Assembly (NCBI RefSeq): GCF_001513975.1
Contig: NZ_KQ947997.1
Location: 62,001-126,000, forward strand
Direction of reading: 5' to 3'
Source of the DNA: Streptomyces curacoi
GTDB lineage: Bacteria; Actinomycetota; Actinomycetes; Streptomycetales; Streptomycetaceae
Length of the DNA: 64,000 nucleotides
Below are positions 24,625 through 31,701 of the stretch, one piece after another; the stretch's first letter is position 1, and every line of letters begins with the position of its first letter. The notes beneath the pieces were generated by a model that saw only the letters and a program-made list of their open reading frames with translations, did not search any database and was not told the DNA's origin. A program made the position numbers and the translations under genes.

Positions 24625-25578
24625 CAGCACCCGCTCGCAGAACAGCCTGAGGCTCTGCCACCCCTCCTCCACCGGCATCCCGCCCGCCAAGGGATGCAGT
24701 ACGTAGTTGTCGTGGCCCAGTGCCACGCACTCCTGCGGCGTCACGATCCGGTAGACGCCCTCGGCGCGCAGCTCCGCCACCGTCATGGCCGCCGACTTCA
24801 CCGCCGAGCGGATGCCGCCGGACTGCCAGGAGGCATACGTCCGGGCTTCGTGCAGGAAGTGGCGGCCGTGCTCCGCCCACGCCCGGTCGGGATCCTCGGC
24901 CACATGGAGCAGTGGCGTCTCGGCGGCCGGCATCATCGTCCAGCCCTCGGTGCCGTACTCGACGAGCCGCTCCTTGTAGTACGCCTCCAGCTCGGGCAGA
25001 TGCGCGCTGGGGAAGAACGGCAGCCCGAGCCGGGCGGCCCGGCGGGCGGCGGCCTTCGAGGAGCCGCCGATCAGCAGGAGCGGGTGCGGATCGGTGCACG
25101 GGCGCGGAGTGACCCGTACGGTACGGCCCCGGTACTCGAAGGGCTCGCCGGTCCAGGCCTTCAGAAGCGTCTCCAGCAGTTCGTCCTGGAGCTTGCCGCG
25201 CCGCTTCCAGTCCACGTCGAAGAGCGCGTACTCCTCGGGCCGGTACCCGATGCCGGCGACCGTGACCAGCCGCCCGCCGCTCAGCAGATCCAGTACGGCG
25301 GTCTCCTCGGCCAGCCGCAGCGGGTCGTGCAGCGGGCCGATCACCGCCGAGACGGTGACCGCGATCCGCCGTGTCGCGCCGAAGACGGCGGCCGCGAGGG
25401 TGAACGGTGACGGCAGCCAGTTGTTGTCGGCGCCGTGGTGCTCCTCGGTCTGCACGGTGGTGATGCCGTGCTCGTCGGCGTACGCCGCCATCTGCACGGC
25501 TGCCTGGTAGCGGGCGGCGAGCGAGGCGGGGGTCGCGTCGGGCTCGACGAGGTTGAAGCGGACGACCGAGACGGGCAT
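24607..25578 (-). CDS. LLM-class flavin/F420-dependent oxidoreductase
   Basis: A 323-residue bacterial-luciferase-like (TIM barrel) oxidoreductase. Recognisable parts are T-E-E-H-H-G near 43-48, T-V-S-A-V-I-G-P-L-H-D-P-L-R-L-A-E-E near 73-90, D-L-L-S-G-G-R-L near 96-103, and G-I-G-Y-R-P-E-E-Y near 109-117. The cofactor (FMN or F420) and substrate cannot be told from sequence. The start ATG is preceded by AAGGGGG, which lies inside a 13-bp hairpin that could mask it. Its 3' end is tandemly duplicated downstream. Confidence 0.88.
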   Translation of the reverse strand: MPVSVVRFNLVEPDATPASLAARYQAAVQMAAYADEHGITTVQTEEHHGADNNWLPSPFTLAAAVFGATRRIAVTVSAVIGPLHDPLRLAEETAVLDLLSGGRLVTVAGIGYRPEEYALFDVDWKRRGKLQDELLETLLKAWTGEPFEYRGRTVRVTPRPCTDPHPLLLIGGSSKAAARRAARLGLPFFPSAHLPELEAYYKERLVEYGTEGWTMMPAAETPLLHVAEDPDRAWAEHGRHFLHEARTYASWQSGGIRSAVKSAAMTVAELRAEGVYRIVTPQECVALGHDNYVLHPLAGGMPVEEGWQSLRLFCERVLPELGG

Positions 25579-25581
25579 GGG

Positions 25582-25616
25582 GGTCCCCCTTCACCGGGCG
25601 GGTGTGAAGGGGGACC
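25582..25616 (-). promoter_or_regulatory. hairpin overlapping the Shine-Dalgarno of the monooxygenase gene
   Basis: A perfect 13-bp stem (25582-25594 with 25604-25616) with a 9-nt loop ends 3 bp before the reverse-strand ATG at 25578. Its 3' arm in the mRNA contains the AAGGGGG ribosome-binding sequence, so folding would occlude it. It could alternatively be a terminator of neighbouring transcription. Confidence 0.5.
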
Positions 25617-25683
25617 TTAGCTGACGGTGTGTCAGACATCCAGAGGGGTGTCGCCGCACTCCATGGCCGATACTGGACGGGTT

Positions 25684-26895
25684 ATGGACATCCTCATCCT
25701 TGCTGTAGTCATCGCCGTGGTCGTGCTCGGCGCGCTCGCCGGGCTCGTCGTCGGCAGCCGGCGCAAGAAGCAGCTGCCCCCGCCGCCCCCCGCCGCGCCC
25801 GACATCACCGCCCCTCCGGCCGAGCCGCACGTCGGCGACGAGGCCGAGACGCCGCGCGACGAACCGCGCCGGACCATAGAGGAGGTGGACCTACCCGGCG
25901 GCGGGGCACCGACCGCCGTCGAGGAACCGCCCGTCGTCGAAGAGCTCCCGCCCGTCGAGATCGAGGTCCCGGAGCCCACCGCCGGCCGCCTGATCCGTCT
26001 GCGCGCCCGGCTCTCCCGCTCGCAGAACGCGCTCGGCAAGGGCCTCCTCACGCTCCTGTCGCGCGAGCACCTCGACGAGGACACCTGGGAGGAGATCGAG
26101 GACACCCTCCTCACCGCCGACGTCGGCGTACAGCCCACCCAGGAACTGGTCGAGGGCCTGCGCGAGCGCGTGAAGGTACTCGGCACCCGCACCCCCGAGG
26201 AACTGCGCGGCCTGCTGCGCGAGGAGCTCCTCAAGCTGGTCGGCACCGACATGGACCGCACGGTCAGGACCGAGCCGGAGACCAGCAAGCCCGGCATCGT
26301 GATGGTCGTCGGCGTCAACGGCACCGGCAAGACCACCACCACCGGCAAGCTCGCCCGCGTCCTCGTGGCTGACGGCCGCAGCGTGGTCCTGGGCGCCGCC
26401 GACACCTTCCGTGCCGCCGCCGCCGACCAGCTCCAGACCTGGGGCGAGCGCGTCGGCGCCTACACCGTGCGCGGCCCTGAGGGCGGCGACCCCGCCTCCG
26501 TGGCCTTCGACGCGGTGAAGGAGGGCAAGGAGATGGGCTCCGACGTCGTCCTCATCGACACCGCCGGGCGCCTGCACACCAAGACCGGCCTCATGGACGA
26601 GCTCGGCAAGGTCAAGCGGGTCGTGGAGAAGCACGCGCCGCTGGACGAGGTGCTGCTCGTCCTCGACGCCACCACCGGCCAGAACGGTCTGGTGCAGGCC
26701 CGCGTCTTCGCCGAGGTCGTCGAGATCACCGGCATCGTGCTCACCAAGCTGGACGGCACGGCCAAGGGCGGCATCGTCGTCGCGGTGCAGCGCGAGCTGG
26801 GCGTACCGGTGAAGCTGGTCGGGCTGGGGGAGGGCGCCGACGATCTGGCGCCGTTCGAGCCGGAGGCGTTCGTGGATGCGCTTATCGGGGAGTGA
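25684..26895 (+). CDS. ftsY: signal recognition particle receptor FtsY
   Basis: A 403-residue SRP GTPase that docks Ffh-bound ribosomes at the membrane. An N-terminal membrane segment (about 3-24, I-L-I-L-A-V-V-I-A-V-V-V-L-G-A) is followed by a Pro/Glu-rich acidic linker to about 100, the N domain, and the G domain. G-domain motifs are G1 GVNGTGKT at 210-217, D-T-F-R-A-A-A, D-T-A-G-R, T-K-L-D-G-T-A-K-G-G and the closing G-L-G-E-G-A-D-D-L. The membrane-anchored form is typical of actinobacteria. ATG 25684 is chosen over upstream in-frame starts because it opens the membrane segment directly; GATACT lies 9 nt before it. Confidence 0.95.
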   Translation: MDILILAVVIAVVVLGALAGLVVGSRRKKQLPPPPPAAPDITAPPAEPHVGDEAETPRDEPRRTIEEVDLPGGGAPTAVEEPPVVEELPPVEIEVPEPTAGRLIRLRARLSRSQNALGKGLLTLLSREHLDEDTWEEIEDTLLTADVGVQPTQELVEGLRERVKVLGTRTPEELRGLLREELLKLVGTDMDRTVRTEPETSKPGIVMVVGVNGTGKTTTTGKLARVLVADGRSVVLGAADTFRAAAADQLQTWGERVGAYTVRGPEGGDPASVAFDAVKEGKEMGSDVVLIDTAGRLHTKTGLMDELGKVKRVVEKHAPLDEVLLVLDATTGQNGLVQARVFAEVVEITGIVLTKLDGTAKGGIVVAVQRELGVPVKLVGLGEGADDLAPFEPEAFVDALIGE

Positions 26896-26933
26896 CCACC
26901 CCGCCTGCGGGTTTTCGTATGCGGTCCGCTGGA

Positions 26934-26976
26934 GAAGCGCCCGCCTCCCGAGGTGCAGTCGGGAGACGGGCGCTTC
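26934..26976. terminator. ftsY terminator (bidirectional)
   Basis: GAAGCGCCCG/CGGGCGCTTC outer arms and CTCCCGA/TCGGGAG inner arms are separated by one mismatched pair, with a 7-nt loop. It lies between ftsY and the convergent prim-pol-like gene. Confidence 0.85.
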
Positions 26977-27008
26977 GCTGTGTACGGCTGTGACGATCGC
27001 GCCCTGTG

Positions 27009-27665
27009 TTACGCCCGCGACCGATGCGCCACGTAAGCCAGCGTCCCCAGCAGCAGCCGGGCCGCCGGCGGCTTCGTCGCCGTGTCCAGCTCGGGCGGCC
27101 GCAGCCAGCGCACCGGTCCCAGTCCGCCCCGGTCGGAGGGCGGAGCCGTGATGTGGGTACCGGGGCCGAGGCCGCGCAGATCGAGGTGGGTCGGGTCGTC
27201 CCAGCCCATGCGGTAGAGGAGCTCGGGGAGTTCGGCGGCGGCACCGGGGGCGACGAAGAACTGGGCGCGGCCCTCGGGGGTGGCGGTGACCGGGCCGAGG
27301 GGGAGCCCCATGCGTTCGAGCCGGGTCAGCGCGCGGCGTCCGGCGGGTTCGGCCACCTCGATCACGTCGAACGCGCGCCCGACGGGCAGCATCACCGCGG
27401 CGCCCGGGACCTCGGCCCAGGCCTTGCTCACCTCGTCCAGCGTGGCGCCGGCCGGGACCTCGGGCGCGAAGTCGAGGGGGTGTGCGCCGGGGGCGGCGCA
27501 GTCGGAGCGGCCGCAGGAGCAGGCGCCCGCCGCGGCCCGCGCGCCGGGCGCCACGTCCCAGCCCCACAGTCCGGTGAACTCGGCGACGGCGGTGCACTCC
27601 GAGGAGCGGCCGCGTCGACGCGAGCCGGATCGGATCTCCCGGATGCCGCCGATCGTGAAGCCCAT
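27009..27665 (-). CDS. bifunctional DNA primase/polymerase-family (prim-pol) domain protein
   Basis: A 218-residue protein. The N-terminal half has the cysteine-rich signature of the prim-pol family (CSCGRSDCAAPGAHPL, about 48-63) and a downstream G-R-A-F-D-V-I-E-V strand in place of the usual catalytic D-x-D. With only one acidic residue of that pair visible, catalytic competence is uncertain. The ATG at 27665 is preceded by GGAGGGGG. It diverges from nsdA and corresponds by position to SCO5581 as I recall. No replication genes flank it, so it is probably a conserved protein of unknown role. Confidence 0.7.
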   Translation of the reverse strand: MGFTIGGIREIRSGSRRRGRSSECTAVAEFTGLWGWDVAPGARAAAGACSCGRSDCAAPGAHPLDFAPEVPAGATLDEVSKAWAEVPGAAVMLPVGRAFDVIEVAEPAGRRALTRLERMGLPLGPVTATPEGRAQFFVAPGAAAELPELLYRMGWDDPTHLDLRGLGPGTHITAPPSDRGGLGPVRWLRPPELDTATKPPAARLLLGTLAYVAHRSRA

Positions 27666-28123
27666 GCCCCCTCCAACGGGTCCAGCGCGCCGGTGGTTAC
27701 GGCGCGGATGCGGAACGTGACCCTGTGTGTTCTTCGACGGCCGGTTACCCCCTGGCCCCGCTCGGTCAACGTGGCGCTCGGAAGCACTCCGGGTGGTGGA
27801 CTCGGCGACACGCGCCCCTGAGTGCTTCGCTCCGCCCGCTTCCGGCCGTCCTATGTCAAGTGAATCGCGAAGAGGCGTCCGCGAGTTCATTCGAAGGGGT
27901 GGCGAATGGTGGCGTTTCCGGGCTCGCCATGGCTGTGGGCGTGATCGTAGGATTACCGTGTGTGCACGGGCCCTTGGGGCACATGCACGTGTGGTTATGC
28001 CGGAGGCAACTCGGCTTTCCGTTCGAAGGGTGAGAACCGCCGGACGGGCGACCGTATTTACCGGCATTCTGATAGGGCTTGGCGCACTCGGTGACAAGTG
28101 GTCCAAGGGATGGGGGCGTTCCA
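27666..28123. other. 458-bp divergent intergenic region upstream of nsdA
   Basis: No gene is convincing here, although several frames are open. Visible elements are a 9-bp inverted repeat GAAGCACTC (27781-27789) / GAGTGCTTC (27820-27828), two TTCGAAGGG motifs (27890 and 28022 regions), and a purine-rich GGATGGGGG just before the nsdA start. The size suggests a complex promoter for the developmental regulator. Confidence 0.5.
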
Positions 28124-29617
28124 GTGAGCGGCAACAGCGGAAGCGGTACGAGCGCCGGTGGCGCATCGCACGCTGACAAGCGCCCGAACGAGCTGCTCAC
28201 GTCCTGGTTCGTGCGCAGCGGCTGGTCGAAGGGCGAGCTCGCCCGCCAAGTGAACCGCCGCGCCCGCCAGTTGGGCGCCAACCACATCTCGACCGATACC
28301 TCCCGCGTACGCCGCTGGCTGGACGGCGAGAACCCGCGCGAGCCGATCCCGCGGATCCTGTCCGAGCTGTTCTCCGAGCGGTTCGGCTGCGTGGTCTCCG
28401 TCGAGGACCTCGGCCTGCGCGCCGCCCGCCAGTCACCCTCCGTGTCCGGCGTCGACCTGCCCTGGACGGCCCCGCAGACGGTGGCCCTGCTCAGCGAGTT
28501 CTCGCGCAGCGACCTGATGCTGGCGCGGCGCGGCTTCCTCGGGAGCTCGCTGGCCCTGTCCGCGGGCCCGGCCCTCATCGAACCGATGCAGCGCTGGCTG
28601 GTCCCCGCGCCTCCCGCCCCGCACCAGGAGTCCCGGCCCGTCCCGTCCTCACGCGCGCGTGGCCGGCTGTCCAAGCCCGAGCTGGACCTGCTGGAGTCGA
28701 CCACCGTGATGTTCCGGCAGTGGGACGCCCAGTGCGGCGGCGGCCTGCGCCGCAAGGCGGTCGTGGGCCAGCTGCACGAGGTGACCGACCTGCTCCAGGA
28801 GCCCCAGCCCGAGGCCACCACCAGGAAACTGTTCAAGGTCGCCGCCGAGCTGGCCGAGCTGGCCGGCTGGATGTCGTACGACGTCGGGCTCCAGCCCACC
28901 GCGCAGAAGTACTTCGTCCTCGCCCTGCACGCCGCCAAGGAGGCGGGGGACCGGCCGCTCGGCTCGTACATCCTCTCCAGCATGAGCCGTCAGATGATCC
29001 ACCTCGGCCGGCCCGACGACGCCCTGGAGCTGATCCACCTCGCGCAGTACGGCAGCCGGGACTGCGCGAGCCCGCGCACCCAGTCGATGCTGTATGCGAT
29101 GGAGGCCCGCGCGTACGCCAACATGGGCCAGCCCGGCAAGTGCAAGCGGGCGGTCCGGATGGCCGAGGACACCTTCGCCGAGGCCGACGAGTGGGACGAG
29201 CCGGATCCCGACTGGATCCGCTTCTTCTCCGAGGCCGAGCTGTACGGCGAGAACTCCCACTCCTACCGCGACCTCGCCTATGTCGCCGGCCGCAGCCCGA
29301 CGTACGCCTCGCTGGCCGAGCCCCTGATGCGGCAGGCCGTGGACCTGTTCGCGAAGGACGGCGAGCACCAGCGGTCGTACGCCCTGAACCTCATCGGCAT
29401 GGCCACGGTCCATCTGCTGCGGCGCGAGCCCGAGCAGAGCGCGGTCTACGCCGAGCAGGCCATGCAGATCGCCAAGAAGGTGCGCTCCGAACGCGTCAAC
29501 ACTCGTATTCGAAAGACGGTCGACACAGCCGTACGCGACTTCGGGGATCTCGCCGAGGTCGTGGACCTCACCGACAAGCTCGCGGTGGAGCTGCCGGAGA
29601 CCGCCGAGGCGGTCTGA
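28124..29617 (+). CDS. nsdA: NsdA, negative regulator of differentiation and antibiotic production
   Basis: A 497-residue protein. The N-terminal ~70 residues look like a DNA-binding helical domain (W-S-K-G-E-L-A-R-Q-V-N-R-R-A, then T-S-R-V-R-R-W-L-D-G). A hydrophobic patch (about 140-160, G-F-L-G-S-S-L-A-L-S-A-G) and TPR-like helices from about 190 to 480 follow. It corresponds to S. coelicolor SCO5582, whose loss enhances sporulation and antibiotic yield; the mechanism is unclear. GTG 28124 matches the known N-terminus (SGNSGSG) and follows GGATGGGGG; an in-frame start 45 bp upstream is less likely. Confidence 0.92.
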   Translation: MSGNSGSGTSAGGASHADKRPNELLTSWFVRSGWSKGELARQVNRRARQLGANHISTDTSRVRRWLDGENPREPIPRILSELFSERFGCVVSVEDLGLRAARQSPSVSGVDLPWTAPQTVALLSEFSRSDLMLARRGFLGSSLALSAGPALIEPMQRWLVPAPPAPHQESRPVPSSRARGRLSKPELDLLESTTVMFRQWDAQCGGGLRRKAVVGQLHEVTDLLQEPQPEATTRKLFKVAAELAELAGWMSYDVGLQPTAQKYFVLALHAAKEAGDRPLGSYILSSMSRQMIHLGRPDDALELIHLAQYGSRDCASPRTQSMLYAMEARAYANMGQPGKCKRAVRMAEDTFAEADEWDEPDPDWIRFFSEAELYGENSHSYRDLAYVAGRSPTYASLAEPLMRQAVDLFAKDGEHQRSYALNLIGMATVHLLRREPEQSAVYAEQAMQIAKKVRSERVNTRIRKTVDTAVRDFGDLAEVVDLTDKLAVELPETAEAV

Positions 29618-29644
29618 CCCGCACGGGGAAATCCCGGAGAAACC

Positions 29645-29745
29645 GCAGAACCCCGGCCGCGGCCGGCCCTCCCGAACTGCCCGACTCGGCTCCCCCATGC
29701 CAGGTCATCGGAAGGCCGCCCGCGGCCGGTTCTCTTCCCTTCGAT
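29645..29745 (+). terminator. possible long-range nsdA terminator
   Basis: CCGGCCGCGG (29653-29662) pairs with CCGCGGCCGG (29720-29729), with an outer AGAA/TTCT extension and a T-rich run TTCTCTTCCCTTC following. The 57-nt loop makes it less certain. It lies in the 339-bp gap between nsdA and amtB; the rest of the gap holds the GlnR operator and an ACGAT-AACG-ATCGT palindrome at 29758-29771. Confidence 0.4.
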
Positions 29746-29821
29746 GAAGGTTGCGCCACGATAACGATCGTGCAGCCGAACATCTCGGAGTTCATCAACG
29801 CGTAACACGCAGGGCGCCTTC

Positions 29822-29859
29822 GTCACGGCCGCGAAACAACGAGGGGCTTCCACCGAAAC
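29822..29859 (+). promoter_or_regulatory. GlnR operator upstream of amtB
   Basis: GTCAC (29822) - 6 bp - GAAAC (29833) - 6 bp - GGGCT (29844) - 6 bp - GAAAC (29855) fits the established GlnR box GTnAC-n6-GAAAC-n6-GTnAC-n6-GAAAC, with the third element degenerate. It lies 98 bp before the amtB start, the right place for nitrogen-limitation activation of amtB-glnK-glnD. A further GTAAC lies at 29802. Confidence 0.82.
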
Positions 29860-29956
29860 GGCGCTGCGCCAATCTCGTGGCGCATAACCGGCCCACCCCT
29901 CAATCCGCTCATGGCTTCGCCCGCACGGGGCCGTACCCAATGACGAGGAGACGCCG

Positions 29957-31309
29957 ATGGCACCAGCCATCACGATGGCGGCAGAAGTAGAACTGTCGCC
30001 CGCCAACACAGGCTTCATGCTCATCTGTTCCGCCCTGGTGATGCTCATGACCCCGGGCCTGGCCTTCTTCTACGGAGGCATGGTCCGCGTCAAGAGCACC
30101 CTGAACATGCTGATGATGAGCTTCATCAGCTTGGGGATAGTCACCATCCTGTGGGTGCTGTTCGGCTTCTCGCTCGCCTTCGGCAAGGACTCCGGCAGCC
30201 TCATCGGCTGGAACTCCGACTGGATCGGCCTCAGCAACGTCGACAAGGGCGAGCTGTGGAGCTCGGCGGGCACGACGTACAACATCCCGCTGCTGGTCTT
30301 CTTCGTCTTCCAGCTGATGTTCGCGATCATCACGCCCGCCCTGATCAGCGGCGCTCTCGCGGACCGCGTGAAGTTCTCGGCATGGGCGCTGTTCATCGCC
30401 CTGTGGGCCACGGTCGTGTACTTCCCGGTCGCCCACTGGGTCTGGGGTGACGGCGGTTGGGCCTTCGACATGGGTGTGATCGACTTCGCCGGTGGTACGG
30501 CGGTCCACATCAACGCCGGTGCCGCGGCGCTCGGTGTGATCCTCGTGATCGGCAAGCGTGTCGGCTTCAAGAAGGACCCGATGCGTCCGCACAGCCTCCC
30601 GCTGGTCATGCTCGGCGCCGGTCTGCTGTGGTTCGGCTGGTTCGGCTTCAACGCCGGTTCCTGGCTCGGCAACGACGACGGCGTCGGCTCGCTGATGTTC
30701 GTCAACACGCAGGTCGCCACCGCCGCCGCCATGCTGGCCTGGCTCGTCTACGAGAAGATCCGCCACGGCGCGTTCACCACGCTGGGCGCCGCCTCCGGTG
30801 CGGTCGCGGGTCTGGTCGCGATCACCCCGGCCGGTGGTTCGGTCACCCCGATGGGCGCGATCGCCGTCGGCGCCGTCGCCGGTGTCCTGTGCGCCATGGC
30901 CGTCGGTCTGAAGTACAAGTTCGGCTACGACGACTCGCTGGACGTCGTCGGTGTCCACCTGGTCGGCGGTGTCGTCGGCTCGATCCTGATCGGCTTCTTC
31001 GCCAGCGGCAAGGGCCAGTCCGAGGCCACGGGCGTCTTCTACGGCGACCACAGCTTCGACCAGCTGTGGAAGCAGCTCGCCGGTGTCGGCGGTGTCCTCG
31101 CCTACTCCCTGATCGTCTCCGCGATCCTCGCCTTCGTCCTCGACAAGACCATCGGCATGCGGGTCTCCGAGGACGAGGAGGTCGCCGGCATCGACCAGGC
31201 GGAGCACGCCGAGACCGCATACGACTTCAGCGGTGCCGGTGGCGGTGCCGCCAAGACCGCCGTCGCGGCCGCGACCGCCGCCACTGCAAGCAAGAAGGTG
31301 GACGCATGA
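29957..31309 (+). CDS. amtB: ammonium transporter
   Basis: A 450-residue Amt/Rh channel with 11 predicted membrane segments. Family hallmarks are F-F-Y-G-G-M-V-R in the first helices, D-F-A-G-G-T-A-V-H (first pore His), A-G-L-V-A-I-T-P near the middle, and D-V-V-G-V-H-L-V-G-G (second pore His). The C-terminal cytosolic tail, which contacts GlnK, is extended by an Ala/Gly-rich stretch. The next gene, glnK, starts within its stop codon (ATGA). Control by GlnR is supported by the upstream operator. Confidence 0.95.
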   Translation: MAPAITMAAEVELSPANTGFMLICSALVMLMTPGLAFFYGGMVRVKSTLNMLMMSFISLGIVTILWVLFGFSLAFGKDSGSLIGWNSDWIGLSNVDKGELWSSAGTTYNIPLLVFFVFQLMFAIITPALISGALADRVKFSAWALFIALWATVVYFPVAHWVWGDGGWAFDMGVIDFAGGTAVHINAGAAALGVILVIGKRVGFKKDPMRPHSLPLVMLGAGLLWFGWFGFNAGSWLGNDDGVGSLMFVNTQVATAAAMLAWLVYEKIRHGAFTTLGAASGAVAGLVAITPAGGSVTPMGAIAVGAVAGVLCAMAVGLKYKFGYDDSLDVVGVHLVGGVVGSILIGFFASGKGQSEATGVFYGDHSFDQLWKQLAGVGGVLAYSLIVSAILAFVLDKTIGMRVSEDEEVAGIDQAEHAETAYDFSGAGGGAAKTAVAAATAATASKKVDA

Positions 31310-31644
31310 AGCTCATCACCGCAGTCGTCAAGCCCCACCGGCTCGACGAGATCAAGGAAGCCCTCCAGGCCTTCGGGGTCCACGGCCTGACGGTCACCGA
31401 GGCGAGCGGTTACGGTCGTCAGCGGGGCCACACCGAGGTCTACCGCGGTGCCGAGTACACCGTGGACCTGGTCCCGAAGATCCGCATCGAGGTGCTGGCC
31501 GAGGACGACGACGCCGAGCAGCTGATCGACGTCATCGTCAAGGCCGCCCGCACCGGCAAGATCGGTGACGGCAAGGTCTGGTCCCTCCCGGTCGAGACGG
31601 CCGTACGGGTCCGGACCGGTGAGCGCGGCCCGGACGCGCTCTGA
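31306..31644 (+). CDS. glnK: nitrogen regulatory PII protein GlnK
   Basis: A 112-residue PII protein. The T-loop (R-G-A-E-Y-T-V-D) carries Tyr51, which actinomycetes adenylylate rather than uridylylate. The B-loop T-G-K-I-G-D-G-K and C-loop are intact. PII senses ATP/ADP and 2-oxoglutarate and blocks AmtB. The ATG overlaps the amtB TGA, so the two are translationally coupled. The stop region CGCTCTGA is followed by two degenerate copies. Confidence 0.96.
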   Translation: MKLITAVVKPHRLDEIKEALQAFGVHGLTVTEASGYGRQRGHTEVYRGAEYTVDLVPKIRIEVLAEDDDAEQLIDVIVKAARTGKIGDGKVWSLPVETAVRVRTGERGPDAL

Positions 31645-31678
31645 GGAACGCGCTCCGAGACGTACGCGTTCTGAGAGA
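31629..31678 (+). repeat. degenerate tandem repeat spanning the glnK stop codon
   Basis: GACGCGCTCTGA (gene end), GAACGCGCTCCGA and GTACGCGTTCTGA follow in close succession with 1-4-bp linkers. Three near-copies of about 14-16 bp carry the stop-codon context, in the 57-bp gap before glnD. Confidence 0.55.
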
Positions 31679-31701
31679 AGAAGAAGGACAGGAGTCGCTG
31701 G

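Noticed and set aside
26896..26925. CCCCGCCTGCGGGTTTT after ftsY as the main terminator
   Set aside because: The CCGC/GCGG-type stem is very short; the much longer hairpin at 26934-26976 is the better candidate.
27725..28176. Small forward genes in the gap upstream of nsdA
   Set aside because: Several overlapping open frames exist, but none has a convincing ribosome-binding site, domain or third-position GC pattern.
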